A DNA stretch of 64,000 bases, from NCBI GenBank assembly GCA_003194525.1, contig NBIV01000049.1:62001-126000 (forward strand). The letters are read 5' to 3'. Each line of letters opens with the position of its first letter. The stretch's first letter is position 1. The DNA comes from Gracilariopsis chorda. Lineage: Eukaryota > Rhodophyta > Florideophyceae > Gracilariales > Gracilariaceae. The notes beneath the pieces were generated by a model. The model had not been told where the DNA came from. It saw only the letters and a program-made list of their open reading frames with translations, and searched no databases. A program made the position numbers and the translations under genes. Of the stretch, positions 20,256 through 31,449 are shown piece after piece.

Positions 20256-20933
20256 ATGACTCTGCCTGCACTTCCGAAGCTCTCTACCGCGCTTCTTGCG
20301 AAGAAGAAGCAAGTGCTTGACAACATGCCCGAGGAAACCGTCAAGGGGCTCGAAGAAACTTCCGCCGGTCTCGCAAAGGTATACACTCCCAATCCGCTTG
20401 CCAAGGGTGACATCGCCCCGGACTTCACTCTGAAAAATGCCTCAGGCGAACCGATAAAGCTTTCCGATCTTCTTCGCGATCATTCTGCCGTCGTTCTCAC
20501 ATGGTATCGTGGCGGATGGTGCCCGTATTGCAACGTCGCCCTGGAATCCCTGATCGCTGCCAACGAACACATCGAGGCTCTCGGCGCCAAACTGGTAGCA
20601 CTCACCCCTGAAACTCCTGATGAGAGTCTATCCGTCATCGAAAAGACACACATTCCGTTCCACGTTCTCTCTGACGATGGCTTGTTTGTGGCGGAGAAGT
20701 ACGGTATTGCGTTCACTGTAACTGAGGAAATCAAGGCGTTGTACCGTACTTTTGGCGTCGATCTGGATCATATGAACGGTAACGACGGCAATAGAAAGGC
20801 CAGATTGCCGCTTCCTGCCTCCCTTGTGCTTGATAAGGAAGGAAAGGTTGAGTTTGTGTATGCGAATTTGGATTACACCACTCGTGCGGAACCGTCCGAC
20901 ATCATTGACGCTATCAAATCTATAGTGGAGTGA
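20256..20933 (+). CDS. AhpC/TSA-type peroxiredoxin-like protein
   Basis: Intact 225-codon single-exon gene starting at a strong Kozak context (gccaccATGa). The thioredoxin-fold core begins near residue 50 (KGDIAPDFTLKNASGEPIKL). The active-site region reads WYRGGWCPYCN, with C89 and C92, in the position of the peroxidatic/resolving cysteines of the peroxiredoxin-like AhpC/TSA subgroup, so it resembles a thioredoxin-like CxxC. Later blocks LVALTPETPDES and HVLSDDGLFVAEKYGIAF fit the family, and PASLVLDKEGKVEFVYANLDYTTR closes the domain. Expected role: thiol-dependent reduction of peroxides. About 50 N-terminal residues precede the core without a clear targeting signal. It stands alone, with no operon-like neighbour. 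Confidence 0.9.
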   Translation: MTLPALPKLSTALLAKKKQVLDNMPEETVKGLEETSAGLAKVYTPNPLAKGDIAPDFTLKNASGEPIKLSDLLRDHSAVVLTWYRGGWCPYCNVALESLIAANEHIEALGAKLVALTPETPDESLSVIEKTHIPFHVLSDDGLFVAEKYGIAFTVTEEIKALYRTFGVDLDHMNGNDGNRKARLPLPASLVLDKEGKVEFVYANLDYTTRAEPSDIIDAIKSIVE

Positions 20934-22392
20934 GATTGTTTCGCTATGAATGGGTTACAACAGTCTTCTGTTGAGCTGGGGTCTAGGTGTTCACCGATGA
21001 AGAGCGCTAGGCGTGTATGGATGCTGTAGCATGATGTTCCACACTACTAAGCATTGAAGAACGGCCCAGTAATTCATGTGACATCCATCTGTGGGATTTC
21101 CTCTTGGCAGTGATGCTCAAGAGAATGGCACCGCTCGGATCCATGGTGATCTGCTGACCGCAATCCGCATCTTTCATGTGCTCATTGCGTCCTCTCGTGA
21201 TGAGAGGTAGCGACTTTCGGCATGTAGTGTACGAAGGATAGCTCATGGAATAAACTTTGCGCATTGACACTGCTCTACCCTTTCGTATATCATGGAATCG
21301 TGAAGGTACGAAGATGATGCCTTCGTTGTTGTTGTTCCTATTCTTTTAATGCCAATTGATTGGTTCTCGTATGATGCACGTGAAACTCCGTGGGACTCCA
21401 ATCAACGAAAAAGCCTTAGCCTCGAATGTACGCAAAGGAAGTGCTGTAAGAGCCCATCGTATTCTTGCCTTTGCCTGAACAGGAAGCGCAATCACAAGAA
21501 AGAGGCTGCGGTGCAAGCCTGTCATTTTGCGCCGGAAGAGTAATTTGAAGACTCCTTCCAACATTTCTCTCATTGCATCCCTGAACAACAATACCATTCC
21601 AGGAAAGGTTATAAGTAGAATAATGAGTTAGCCCAGTGTTTCGGCATTGACTTGCCTACATATCAACCTGCGGCTGACTCGTTGTTCTTCCCAAATACCA
21701 ATACCTCTTCTTGAAAATGTAATTCAAAAGAACTTCTCTCGGTCTGCCTGAGCTCAGGAGCTTAGAGGAGTTTCAGCTCGCCGGCCCCTATTCAAACAGC
21801 GGCATAAAATGTGTCCCCATTGGGGATGCAGGTAGCCAGAAGATAAATGTCTTTTCTTACTTGAAGACCTTTGCCGGCTTACTACGTTCGTTCAAGGACT
21901 TAAGCTATAACCCAGTTTCTAAAACAACGAAAAGCACAGTTTGCACTCAATGATTTTTGATAACAACATTGACTTCAATACGAAGCAAAGATATTTAAAA
22001 AACCGCGCAAAGCATCAGCATGCGCCTCCATCCATCAACGAACTTAAACCATTTTCCATGCCCCATCCCCAAGCCCATGCACCTCATTTCCATATTCAGA
22101 CTTCCGACGCTATCCATGGCAACACTTTAACACACAGACGGTCCTCGATCGTTGATCTACTACTATACTACTGCTACTTCCAGATTCTACTCAAAACGAC
22201 TTCTTCCAAATACCAGTTCAAATTTGGACCCATGATGACCAAACTTAAAGATTCTCCAAGTCCACAACCCAACCTGGCAACGGTACGTTAAAAAGGGATA
22301 GTGAACAGGTAGTTATTGCCTTAGATCGATTGCTGTCCTGTACAGTGAGAGCATTGAGGTTACTGTATAGCGTATGGGGTTGTATACATAAC
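20934..22392. other. Non-coding interval after the peroxiredoxin-like gene
   Basis: No gene or repeat could be supported. Short ORFs (21007-21270 and 21346-21597 on the minus strand) have no family motif. Confidence 0.5.
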
Positions 22393-22790
22393 CTATGTTT
22401 TGTGACTTTCCCACCGGCCTCCGTATTTGATATCTTGATCGCTGAGCATGCCAAATAGACAACCCGATGTTGCACAGCCAAACCGCAATATGTGCAGCGT
22501 GGTTTCGAAAATCAATGCCAATCGGTCAGCAGAAGATCGCAATATCGCCCAGAACCAGATGCGAGTGCATAAGAATAGAAATTGGTGCTCCAAGATTTTT
22601 CAACGCTCTACAAATTTGTTTAAAAGCCTTTTGAAAAGATAAAATTGATGGCCACCGCGTTGTTCTGCGCCATCGTTTATACAGTGATATTAATCATTGC
22701 ATAGTGCGAAGTTCGGCTTGAAAAATCCAAAAACATGACATCACTAAGTGTCTCTAACCTTTAGCTATTATAAGTCTCTTAAGGGCGTTC
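22393..22790 (-). pseudogene. Second YR retrotransposon fragment: recombinase C-terminus
   Basis: About 390 bp aligning at DNA and protein level with the YR region at about 2780-3165. The minus frame from 22593 gives LRSSADRLALIFETTLHIL, then RFGCAT, then LFGMLSDQDIKYGGRWES. This preserves H-x-L-R, the G-x-A-T box and the G-R-W that are damaged in the 2.8-kb copy. The first kilobases of the element are missing, so this is a 5'-truncated remnant. Identity between the copies is moderate, pointing to an old family. Confidence 0.7.
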
Positions 22791-23589
22791 TAGGACTTGT
22801 TAAATGAAACGAAACGAAACTGGAAAACCATTCTCGAGCAACCAGGCATTTACACGTTTTCTCCCAACCGTTCCATATTTCTTTTAATGTAGGGAGCACG
22901 ATTGTTGCTTCTTAACTTAAACGAATGCTGAACGTAGGAAGAATACACTTTACATTTGCATTCAGTCAAAAATTAGCTTCCACCCGACAAGTTCAAATGA
23001 CAAATCTAGAACTGCGTGGTTTCAATAACTATGATCTCTTTCTTGCCGCACTTTGTGAATGACAAACAAGCGTTAGTAAAAACATGACAGACTCTGATAC
23101 GCAGCCACCAAGTACGCATGATGTTGGACCCCGTACTCAGCCACCTCCAAAAACGCTCCATCAAGGTTGCAATCAACTTGATGCTTAAACATCTCGCAAC
23201 TCAAAATGTAAGAAAGCGTTGAAGGTGCTCAAAATTAGCGGAGCCATTAAAAAAAAGATAGAAACAAAGCGCAAAAGTATAACGATGAACAGATAAAGCA
23301 GCAAATAAACGCATCGAATCTTTTTCAGGTAATGCAAAGCTTAATACTCAGCTCTAACAATATTTCTACTCACATTCAAGATTTACCACATACGACAATT
23401 CGTATAAAACAATTGGAATCCAGGAGAGAGCATATTGTTTTCATTCAAGGACATGCAGTGCAACTTATCGGACATAAATTTTTCGTTGGACAATCATCGC
23501 TACAATCCTTATACAACAACTCGTCTCCCAGCGAAAGTCGAAACCCAGATTTTGAAGCAGCAAAGTATTGTACACTGCTTCATGTCTTT
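22791..23589. other. Unassigned interval
   Basis: AT-rich, with a plus ORF starting at 23332 whose first 90 codons I cannot identify; part of it overlaps, in another frame, the start of the SANT-like relic. Confidence 0.4.
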
Positions 23590-24375
23590 GCAGACCCACG
23601 TATGACTGCAGCAAGGACCAAACTGATGGGGTCCTTGCCAGAGAGGAGCGTGATCGGTAAAATGAAGATGTATGGAGGGCACAAATTGCGCCGTTATTTA
23701 ATGAAATCTCCTTTGAACCTGCTGCATACACAAGTTTTTCCGGGTGTATCACATCTGGTGATACATGTATGCTCAATCCTGCTGAACGTCCTTATATTCG
23801 TGAAGGTCGTTTTTTAAAGAGAAATTTTGCAGAATTCAAAAGCGTATATGGTCATTGCCTAGCAAAAGTTGAGGCATCAGGGCAAGGGGATCCAGAAGCG
23901 CTCGCTAGTTTTGCCGACGGCAAAGCATATATTATGTACGGGTACTGTTTTCTGCAGCTACACCGTATTTTTAAGTCGTTTGTTACACGTGCATTGGAGA
24001 GTGATGCTCAACGGGAGGAAGGGAAGGGTCTGGGGTCTACCTATACGGGTTTAGAAGAAATGAGGTTTTACCTAACCAACAGAAGAGACCAAAGCGAGAT
24101 GTGCATGATTTTAATTTTGTTGGGTTAGATGGGCTGTTATTGGCCCCAAAGCAGCAGTGAAATATTCCAGCTGAATTAGAACAACTGGACAAGCGACGGC
24201 TACAGTTTGAAGTCATGGACGCACAAGCTCGCTCTACTACGTCTGCGCTGGAAGCGGTAGTGCGTGTGAATGATATGTTGGAGCAAGGCGTTAGTAGGGA
24301 AAGAAAGGCTTTGTTTGAAGGAGTTCTGGACAACCTCAAAGCATCTCTTGAGTCAAAAAATGTTGCACAGTAACA
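23590..24375 (+). pseudogene. SANT/Myb-like transposon protein relic
   Basis: Plus-strand frames joined by at least one shift (near 24060) give a peptide of the kind that accompanies plant-like DNA transposons (Harbinger partner or NAM-associated type). Blocks are a WRAQIAPLFNE segment near 23675, then RFLKRNFAEFKSVYGHCLAKVEASGQGD-type residues from 23810, then a KAYIMYGYCFLQLHRIF block; after a low-complexity gap come helical repeats LEQLDKRRLQFEVMD and ALFEGVLDNLKASLE. The pattern of a trihelix followed by SG-x-x-x-x-D and a coiled coil suits that family, but no transposase lies beside it. The first part (23590-23770) reads only after ignoring a stop. Confidence 0.4.
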
Positions 24376-24417
24376 AAATCTCTGGAAGAAGCGGCAAATT
24401 CTACGTAATGCAAATTA

Positions 24418-26988
24418 ATGGGCAGGGCTTGTTCAAAATGTTCCTTGCAACGATTCGAAGTCCATTATATTCTGGAAGACGCAGTATGGTTGGCTACCGC
24501 TTTCATCGGAAAGCGCAGGTGGAAAATCCAAATGGCTAGAAAGATTGCAAAGATGGTTGTAACGTACCACAATCAGCGGAGACGTCGTAAAGCTAAAGCC
24601 CAAGTAGAAGATTTGCAATGAATTCTCAAACTTGCAACTTCTATGGCCAAAGATTTCTCGACGTTTTGGAGGCAAATTGGGGGGATTGCTGATTACAGAG
24701 CCGCTTTAAAGACTAAGCCCTAGCAGGACAAGGAAAGGTGATCTAAATTCAAGGATCTTGTTAAGAAAACAGAAGCGCTCTCATCAGAGCTTGCATCTAC
24801 GCCCCGAGTCCTTCCTTCAGCTAACCATCATAACGACTCCTGCAATGTGGTAAAGCATGTATCCCTTGGTGGCGGAAGCGTTGAGAGCCATACCGGGGAT
24901 AGGGCAGATGGTGCTCTTCTTCCAGAAGTTAGTCCTGAAGAGAATAGTTTACGAGAACAGTCTACATCCATTTTCTCCGTCACAGGCTATGTTCCGATTC
25001 CCGGCAACAGCAAAGAAGATGATTGTGACTCTGGGTCCTCGAGTCCTGCCAGTAACCCTGCCGAAGGCCACAGTGATGGTTTCGATGATGAAACAACTAT
25101 GGCCATTGCAGAAGCAGAAGAAGAAAAGGATCCACACGAGTTTCGTACATTACAAACTCCGGCTGATTTGCCACTAGAAAACTTACTTCGTTCTCCGGGT
25201 ATTGATCCGCAGAAGTATTTTTCGGAAAAGAACTCGAACATAGCGTTGGAGAACGGCGTCGACGATTCAGACGTGAGTGAGCCTACATCCTGGGATGAAG
25301 TTGTTGATAATGAAGAGACCATAAGAGTTGCGGAGGTTCACGACGTGCCATATGTACACGAGGGTCAAAAACTGGTTGACGAGGAAGCAGCAAGCATTGA
25401 AAAGACTTCGGGAGCCCAAGGAATACACCCTGATGTGTATGGAGCAGATCAGACAGTATACTTGAAACCACAGAGTGGATCAAAAGTTTCTACTCTGTCT
25501 ACGGATGCGAACAATGATCCAGAATCCACACTTCTCTCTCCGGTAGAGCATGGGGCTAAGGAAGATGATGCAGGAAGGGCAATTGGTCAGGAAAGGTGTA
25601 GCATGTCATTTGCAAGTATTGAACATGTAATCAAAGACCCTAACACGACTTCTGGCACGGTAGAGAAGTACTTTTCAATGAATGGACAGTCTAAAAAGAT
25701 TTGGGAAGAGGATCGTGCGTATCCTTCCAGAGAATCGCCATTTTTGTCAGAACCACAAACTAATGGCAACTCTAACTATTCAGCATCCGTTCAGGGAAAA
25801 GGGTAGGTCGAGGAATCCTCAAGAGGTGTCGAGAACGGTAAAGCACTTCCCTTTCATGTTGTTCGAAAGCATGATTCGAGTACTCATTTACCAAGTAAGC
25901 TATTTCGTGGAAACCTTCGAGATTATCAAAGAAGAGGTTTGGAATGGCTAGTGACGTTTTGGCGCAACACCTTCAATGTAATACTAGCGGATGACATGGG
26001 ACTTGGAAAGACGATTCAGACTATTGCTCTCTTGGCATGGTTGGCTGTTAGGAAAGGGATGTGAGGTCCACACCTCAGTGTTGTTCCGACCTCATTTATG
26101 GTGACCTGGGAAGGAAAAGTGAAGGAATGGCTGCCAGGATTGAAGTTCTTGACGTAGTTTGACTCTGTCAAGGAACGAAAAGCGAAACGCCGCGGTTGGA
26201 CAAGGCCTGATATGTTTCATGTGGGTATCACCTCCTACACCTTGGCAATGCAAGATTCTATTATCTTACGTCGGAAGAAGTGGTACTACTTGATCTTGGA
26301 TGAGCCCCATAACATCAAGAACTTTGACTGTTAGAGGTGGCAAACACTATTAACATTCTCATCGATACATCGTCTGTTGCTAACAGGTACTCCTCTGCAA
26401 AATTCTATTATGGAGCTTTGGTGTTTAATGCATTTCTTGATGACCAAACTGTTCGAAAGCCATTCATGGTTCAAGGATACTTTTTGGAAGGCTTTTATTG
26501 AAGTCGCAGAAGCAGAAAAAGACCTGAACCATAGTAAGTCTGAAACAGTCTGCACTCTAGACGGCATTTTTTGCCCTTTCTTGCTTCGTCAGTTGAAGAA
26601 AGATGTTGAGAAAGGGATACCGCCCAAGTCAGAACATATAATATTATGTCGTCTGAGCAAACGACAACGGCAGCTTTATGAAGATTTCATGGCTCGAGGT
26701 GACACACGAGAAACACTGAAGTCAAAATATATGCTTGGAGTTATGAATGTTCTGCTTCAGCTACGAAAAGTCTGTAACCACCCTGACCTTTTCGAAGAGC
26801 GTCCAATTTTATCGCCATTTTCTATTAATTCCATGTGCTACCCCGTGCCTACGATAGTGGCACGATCCATTGAAGATGATCCAATACATTATTTAACAAT
26901 GCATCTTATGGGTTTAGGCTTTCAGTACGGAAAGCACAACTCGCCTGGCAAATGGTATGAAGACGATCTGGAACGTATATCGTCTTAA
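24418..26988 (+). pseudogene. SWR1/SRCAP-type chromatin-remodelling ATPase pseudogene
   Basis: One plus-strand frame reads through an HSA domain (24440-24610: ILEDAVWLATAFIGKRRWK), a long acidic linker (24847-25800), then the SNF2 N-lobe. Motif I is [10 protein letters not shown] (25984-26013), motif II DEPH (26299-26310), motif III LLTGTPLQNSIMELW (about 26377-26417), followed by PFLLRQLKKDVEKG, LSKRQRQLYEDFMAR and LRKVCNHPDLFEERP. These match SWR1/SRCAP/PIE1, the H2A.Z-depositing ATPases, better than INO80. Stops interrupt the frame at 24619, 24721, 24739, 25804, 26062, 26155 and 26332, yet no frameshift is needed. The C-terminal helicase lobe is absent, replaced at 27032 by a gypsy LTR. 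The stops fall at Trp, Tyr and Gln positions of the family consensus, so they are decay, not recoding. Confidence 0.85.
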
Positions 26989-27031
26989 AAGTTATACGAG
27001 AAGGAAAGGATATTGCTAAATGTTTAGGATC

Positions 27032-27260
27032 TGTGGTACAGCGAGTGGTGAGCAAAACTTCCGTAAAATAGGACCTTTAGATTTGTCCTAACAGATGGGT
27101 TCCAATAGGTGGTGGTCTCCCTAATATAGGAGCAGCAACCGGGGGAATCCTGAAAGGAGATTCGCAAGCATTAAGCGGAGAGCGGGTTTACTGGGCGGAC
27201 GATAATCCTATAGGCGCTGCTATGGGACGCGCTGAGTATCGGCGGCTTAGAAACTACAGG
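27032..27260 (-). repeat. Gypsy-3 3' LTR, left portion (split by Gypsy-1)
   Basis: Starts TGTGGTACAG, the imperfect inverse (8 of 10) of the other end CTGTACTTCA at 39045-39054. The LTR is interrupted after 27260 by Gypsy-1 and resumes at 38717. Total reconstructed length is about 567 bp; ACAGG at 27256-27260 is the target site duplicated on Gypsy-1 insertion. Confidence 0.65.
27256..27260. repeat. Target-site duplication ACAGG, left copy
   Basis: ACAGG directly precedes the left LTR of Gypsy-1 and is repeated at 38712-38716 directly after the right LTR. Five base pairs is the usual gypsy duplication length. Confidence 0.85.
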
Positions 27261-28056
27261 TGTAGTGCAACGCCCGGAAGCGGGAGTGCACCGAAAGACG
27301 TTCGGGATCTTTCCTCGTTAGAGGTGAGCCCAGCTGGATAGAGCCCTCCCAGGAGTGGCACGACTATGTTGGGTTGTAAGGCCGAGGCCACCCGTCGCGA
27401 CCTGCGCAGGGGGGTTGAAGCAAGAATCAGCTATCCGCAGGAGCGATGTATGGGGGTGGTCGTCCTCTAGAGAGGTAAGGTTTTCACGTTAGTGGCACGT
27501 GCGAGCACAAGCCGTGGGTAGCGGGAAAGCCAACCTGTAAAGGGAAATATAAGGGGGAGCTGAGTCACGAGTGTCGTGACGAAGACTAACGGCAGTGCCG
27601 GTAAATAGACCTTATCCAAGACGAACACCAAGACAGCTGGAATAAAAATCCGAATACTCGGGTCCTTTAAATAGGCAAGGGAGTTAGACTTCCCGTCTGC
27701 GGCGGTGCTTCCCTCCAAAGAGGAGTAGAGAACACGCGAAGGCGGTCAGGTCTAGAGCCAATTCCCCAGGTTGGGGTCCCTTGTTGGAGAAGTTTTACTG
27801 GTGCGACGGCAACCCGCCGGCGCACTAAGTACTAACCATCCCAGAAATGGGTGTAAAAATAATAAATAGTATTAACTAAATTACTCCACTTTGGTGGTTC
27901 ATGCCCACTACTGTGGCCAACCGCCAGTTGACTCTTCCATGTCCCACGTGTCAAATCCACTATTAGTAGTCGTAGTTCATGCAATGACTACATTACCGAA
28001 ACATCCGGGAAATCAACCAAGTACCAAGAATCCCTCTCTGAGGGCATTGCACTTCA
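27261..28056 (-). repeat. Gypsy-1 3' LTR
   Basis: Begins TGTAGTGCAA and ends TTGCACTTCA on the plus strand; these termini are near-perfect inverted repeats. Same length as the LTR at 37916. A plus-strand ORF (from 27891) is open across the inner LTR edge into the antisense gene. Confidence 0.95.
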
Positions 28057-28070
28057 TATCCCTCTCCTTA
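28057..28070 (-). promoter_or_regulatory. Gypsy-1 polypurine tract
   Basis: On the minus strand AAGGAGAGGGATA abuts the 3' LTR start TGAAGTGCAA. Gypsy-3 has the parallel arrangement at 39055-39068 (AAGAAAGGGGGGTA then TGAAGTACAG). Confidence 0.75.
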
Positions 28071-28112
28071 GTCGGGAAAGCAACCGCGAACGCGGGCGAA
28101 TCCCAGCGGAAA

Positions 28113-29933
28113 ATGGGTGATAGAAGTCCAAACCTCTCCGGGTCACCGGTTCAAGCATCTGTCTCAGAGAAACAACCTCCTGCAAAAGCAGCAAACCAGC
28201 CTTCCAAAAGTGCACGCTCCTCCTCTTCCTGCTCAAATCAGTCAGATCACGCCCTTTCGAAGGGGAATATGAACAACAACCAGCCTCCAAGACCGACTCC
28301 AGTCGGGAACTTCACAACCGGTTTCCGGTCGGTACCCTTGCCACAAGGGAGGCCAACTACTGCACAGCCGGCGAACATTGGCGCAGCGTATCAGCATTGG
28401 GTTCCAACTTCAACCAGCGGTGGCTCCTTCCGGACTGATCCCGGCGGTGACTTGGCCTTCTTATAACGCCCTTGTAGGGTTAGATCCGATGAATCGGAGT
28501 CACGCCTCTCGGCTCCGGCTTGCGCCGTGGTTCCATCCCATCGCTGCCCTCAACGAGGATTTGGTTACGGCCTACGCGGATGGTTCCCGTACTTTCCCCG
28601 TGGATCTACCCAGCCTCGTCACCTCTTCATGGGAATGGTGGCATCGAATCGCCATACCGGTGCGCCATATGGGAAGAAACTCGGGAGAATCCGCGATTGC
28701 GGCTCATGCGGCGCTGTTGCGGATTGCATATCAACGACAGAGCCGGGCGCCTTTCGAATTCCCTGTGCCTACCGGCTTTGGCTTCGACGTCAGCCTATTC
28801 TGCATGTGCGGTGAAATTGGTTACGGCGAACGCCTGGCCAGCCTCGAAACCCTCGCGTGGAGGAACCTTCCCGCTGCGCGGCAAGGAGCTCTGTCTTGGG
28901 AACGACCGATACTTCGGGCTGAATTCCGGTACCTTTCCAGGCAGTTCCGGTCCAACGTCCTCCATAACGTCATCCATTATGAACGGCGCTGTCTATCCCG
29001 ATTCGGTACTTTGTCCCGTATCAAAACGTGGAGATTGAGCGGATTGCTCCGCCTCACCGACACGGTCGGTACGTCGCACTCCGCGAGTGGTGGAGGTTCC
29101 ATGAAGCCTGCCGGGGTTGCTACGTTGAGCTCCCGCCGGCACTCACATACCTCGGTTCCTTTTTGATTCAGGATCCCCGGTAGGGGCTTTGGTAGGTAAT
29201 TGTAACCTAGTGGGCTGCCCACACTGTGGCGTATATCCTCGCTGAGGTTTATGACCAGTATCGACTGTGTTTCATCCAACCGCATGTGCGGGCCGCTATT
29301 CACAATCTGGACCTCACCGTCTCCCTTGGGGGCATTGCCAATAATGACGAAGTACTCCAATTACTTGGTTTGATCGACAGTATGGACTGGAGCGAGGTCC
29401 CACTGGAACAGAGCGGTCGGCTTGACGGCGGGAGTGGCGGTACCGGTGGTCCGGGTCTTGGTAGGAACACCGCCTTTGCGGGGGACTTCATCTACTACGA
29501 TCCCTGGGAGTTCCGGGAGAATTCCTCTAAGGAGGCGAGGGAACTCCGCGACGCACTGCGGGACGTGCCGGAAGACCACCCGACTGGGTACGTCGATTCC
29601 GACGATTACTACCGCGCGTATAGCGGGGATGACCCGATGGTTGATAACGAACCCAAAGAGCCGGGGGACATGGAACTAGACGTTGCCGACATGGTCATAG
29701 ACGAATCCCCCGAGGGTGTGCCTCCGGTTCGCAGTCCTCCGACGGCGAGCGCCGGTCCTTCACTCCCCAGCGGGGGTACAGTCAATGAAAGCGATATCAT
29801 TGCCCGCTTCCTCCGCGGAGCGGGTTTAAGCGCTGCCGAGGTTTCGGCTGACGTCACCGCGATGGTGGATGCCTTGGCTTACCGCCGTGTGGGTGGTCAC
29901 GCCCCGGACGATGGGGAGGGGTCGAACCTCTAA
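28113..29933 (+). pseudogene. Gypsy-1 antisense reading frame (aORF), frame-shifted
   Basis: A coding-like stretch of about 600 codons on the strand opposite to gag-pol, between the 3' LTR and the chromodomain. The first part (28113-28466) is Ser/Pro/Asn-rich and may start inside the LTR. The second (about 28440-28990) has a globular look. A third (about 29004-29165, another frame) contains RYVALREWWRFHEACRGC. The fourth (29226-29933) ends in an acidic, Pro-rich tail. It aligns with the antisense frame of Gypsy-3: ASRLRLAPWF against QSRLQVLFQN, ADGSRTFPVDLPS against SDGRSPLTFLPYDPP, and a DExxxLL-x6-DWSE motif (29346-29396) with identical spacing. Two frame changes make it non-intact. No known domain was recognised; function unknown. 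Confidence 0.6.
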
Positions 29934-30159
29934 TCTAGTATCCTGGTCTCTTTCCCTGGCTTAGCCAGTAATGTAGCTTAGCATCACACAGGAGCGCGAG
30001 GCTACTGAGTAAACTTTCCCCTTTAGAACGGCGTTTTCTCTTTCATTCCCGTCCTTTACGGAGTCCATACAAAAGGGGGTGTACTCCTTCTTTCATACCT
30101 TCCCCGGCTTCGCAGCGTTTCTATCCCACTTGGGCGTTGCACAGCGTAGCTAGATTTGC

Positions 30160-31449
30160 GGTACCCGCGCTGCGGTGATATTGGACCACCTTCGAACGAG
30201 GGAGGTGTTCGATGGCTTCCATGGTGTCCTAGCTTGGGTCATATCCGTACGAACGGACGCGGTATCTTAGAATGCCTTCCTGATTCCAGGTGTGCCCGAC
30301 GATTCGTTCAATCACAAACTCTTGTTTGTATACCTGCCGGCCTTGCCGTGTTATGGTGACCTCGCTTGTCAGGGGTTGCCCGATGGACGGGATATTTCCC
30401 CTCAGGGGTGCGTCAGAATGCAACGTGCCGGATTCGCTTGGAGGATGCGGCGCAGAGTGCGGAATAATATCCCTCAATAGGGTGTCTTCGAGGAACGGTT
30501 GCCGCCTACCGCGGTAATTGGGTCGTACCGCTAGTTTCCGGGGGTCCTCCGTCCCATGTTGACGGTAGTCCGGTCGGAACGCGAGCTTGCCGGCATCTTG
30601 CCGTTGTGTGGAGGTCACTTCCTGGTGGGGCTTTGCGCGTCGCGTGGTGATTGGTGCGGGGCGCACAATCTCCGTGCGTTCACGTGACTCACACGGCATG
30701 TGGCCCTGAACCGCCTCCTTGCGTTCCGCCTCCCTTGGATTGGGCCTTACACTGTCCGGCTGAGCCGTGCACTGCTGTTTTGGCACCCGGTATCCGGCGG
30801 TTACTTCCTGTACTCCGGTGTGCTGCCTCAAACTCCCTGATGAGGCGTCGACAGCTGGCACCGTGGACACCCTGTTCGGGGACTTTGCCTCTAGTTGAGC
30901 TGTGATGTCTTCCTCAAGAGGTGCATCATCCGGGACGACCGGTTTAACCCTGGCGACGACGCCTAATGTTTCCGAGACGCTCGGTATATTACAGCGATTG
31001 CGCGGAGACTTTGGCACTTCTATCTCCGAAGTTCGGACAACATTCCCGTTCTGAACGGTTCTCAAGTCCGGGGCTGTAGAGCCAGGGACTTGAGTTGCAA
31101 GATGTGCATTCCTTCCTTCCTCCCTCAAGAGGTTCTTTTCACTCTCCAGCGTTGCTGGTTCTCCAAGGCGTGCGTTGCCTGCTACCAGCGGTGTGGATGG
31201 TGCTGAGGAATCCGTTTTGGCGGGAAATTCCGTCGACGACGGTTCTGTGACTACACCCTGGTGAGGGGTCTCCAAAACGATATCGCTATCCTGATTCAGG
31301 TAATTGCCCTGGTTCAGGGGTACGGACTGCGGTGTCGGTCCACTCTCCCGTGTCATACGGTGTAACTGCGTAGTTCCGGAACCCTGTGTGGGGGATTGCC
31401 AGGCTTCATCGATCTTCCGTGTTTCACGGCTCAAATCCCGTTGCGACGG
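30160..31449 (-). pseudogene. Gypsy-1 integrase C-terminal extension with chromodomain
   Basis: A 401-codon frame (31434-30229), in phase with the integrase C-terminus apart from one stop at 31450-31452. It is a long Pro/Ser/Arg-rich, probably disordered linker ending in a chromodomain: FVIERIVGHTW ... LRYRVRSYGYDPS. An in-frame amber codon follows (30226-30228), after which the domain continues as a block reading DTMEAIEHLPRSK. The family consensus has Trp at the stop position and in the DTWEP motif, so both tryptophans are lost. Chromodomains of this kind steer integration to modified histones and define chromoviruses. Confidence 0.8.

Noticed and set aside
26062-26334. Stop-codon reassignment in the SWR1 relic
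   Set aside because: The stops (TGA and TAG) fall at Trp, Tyr and Gln positions, and the two intact genes use normal stops; no single reassignment fits.
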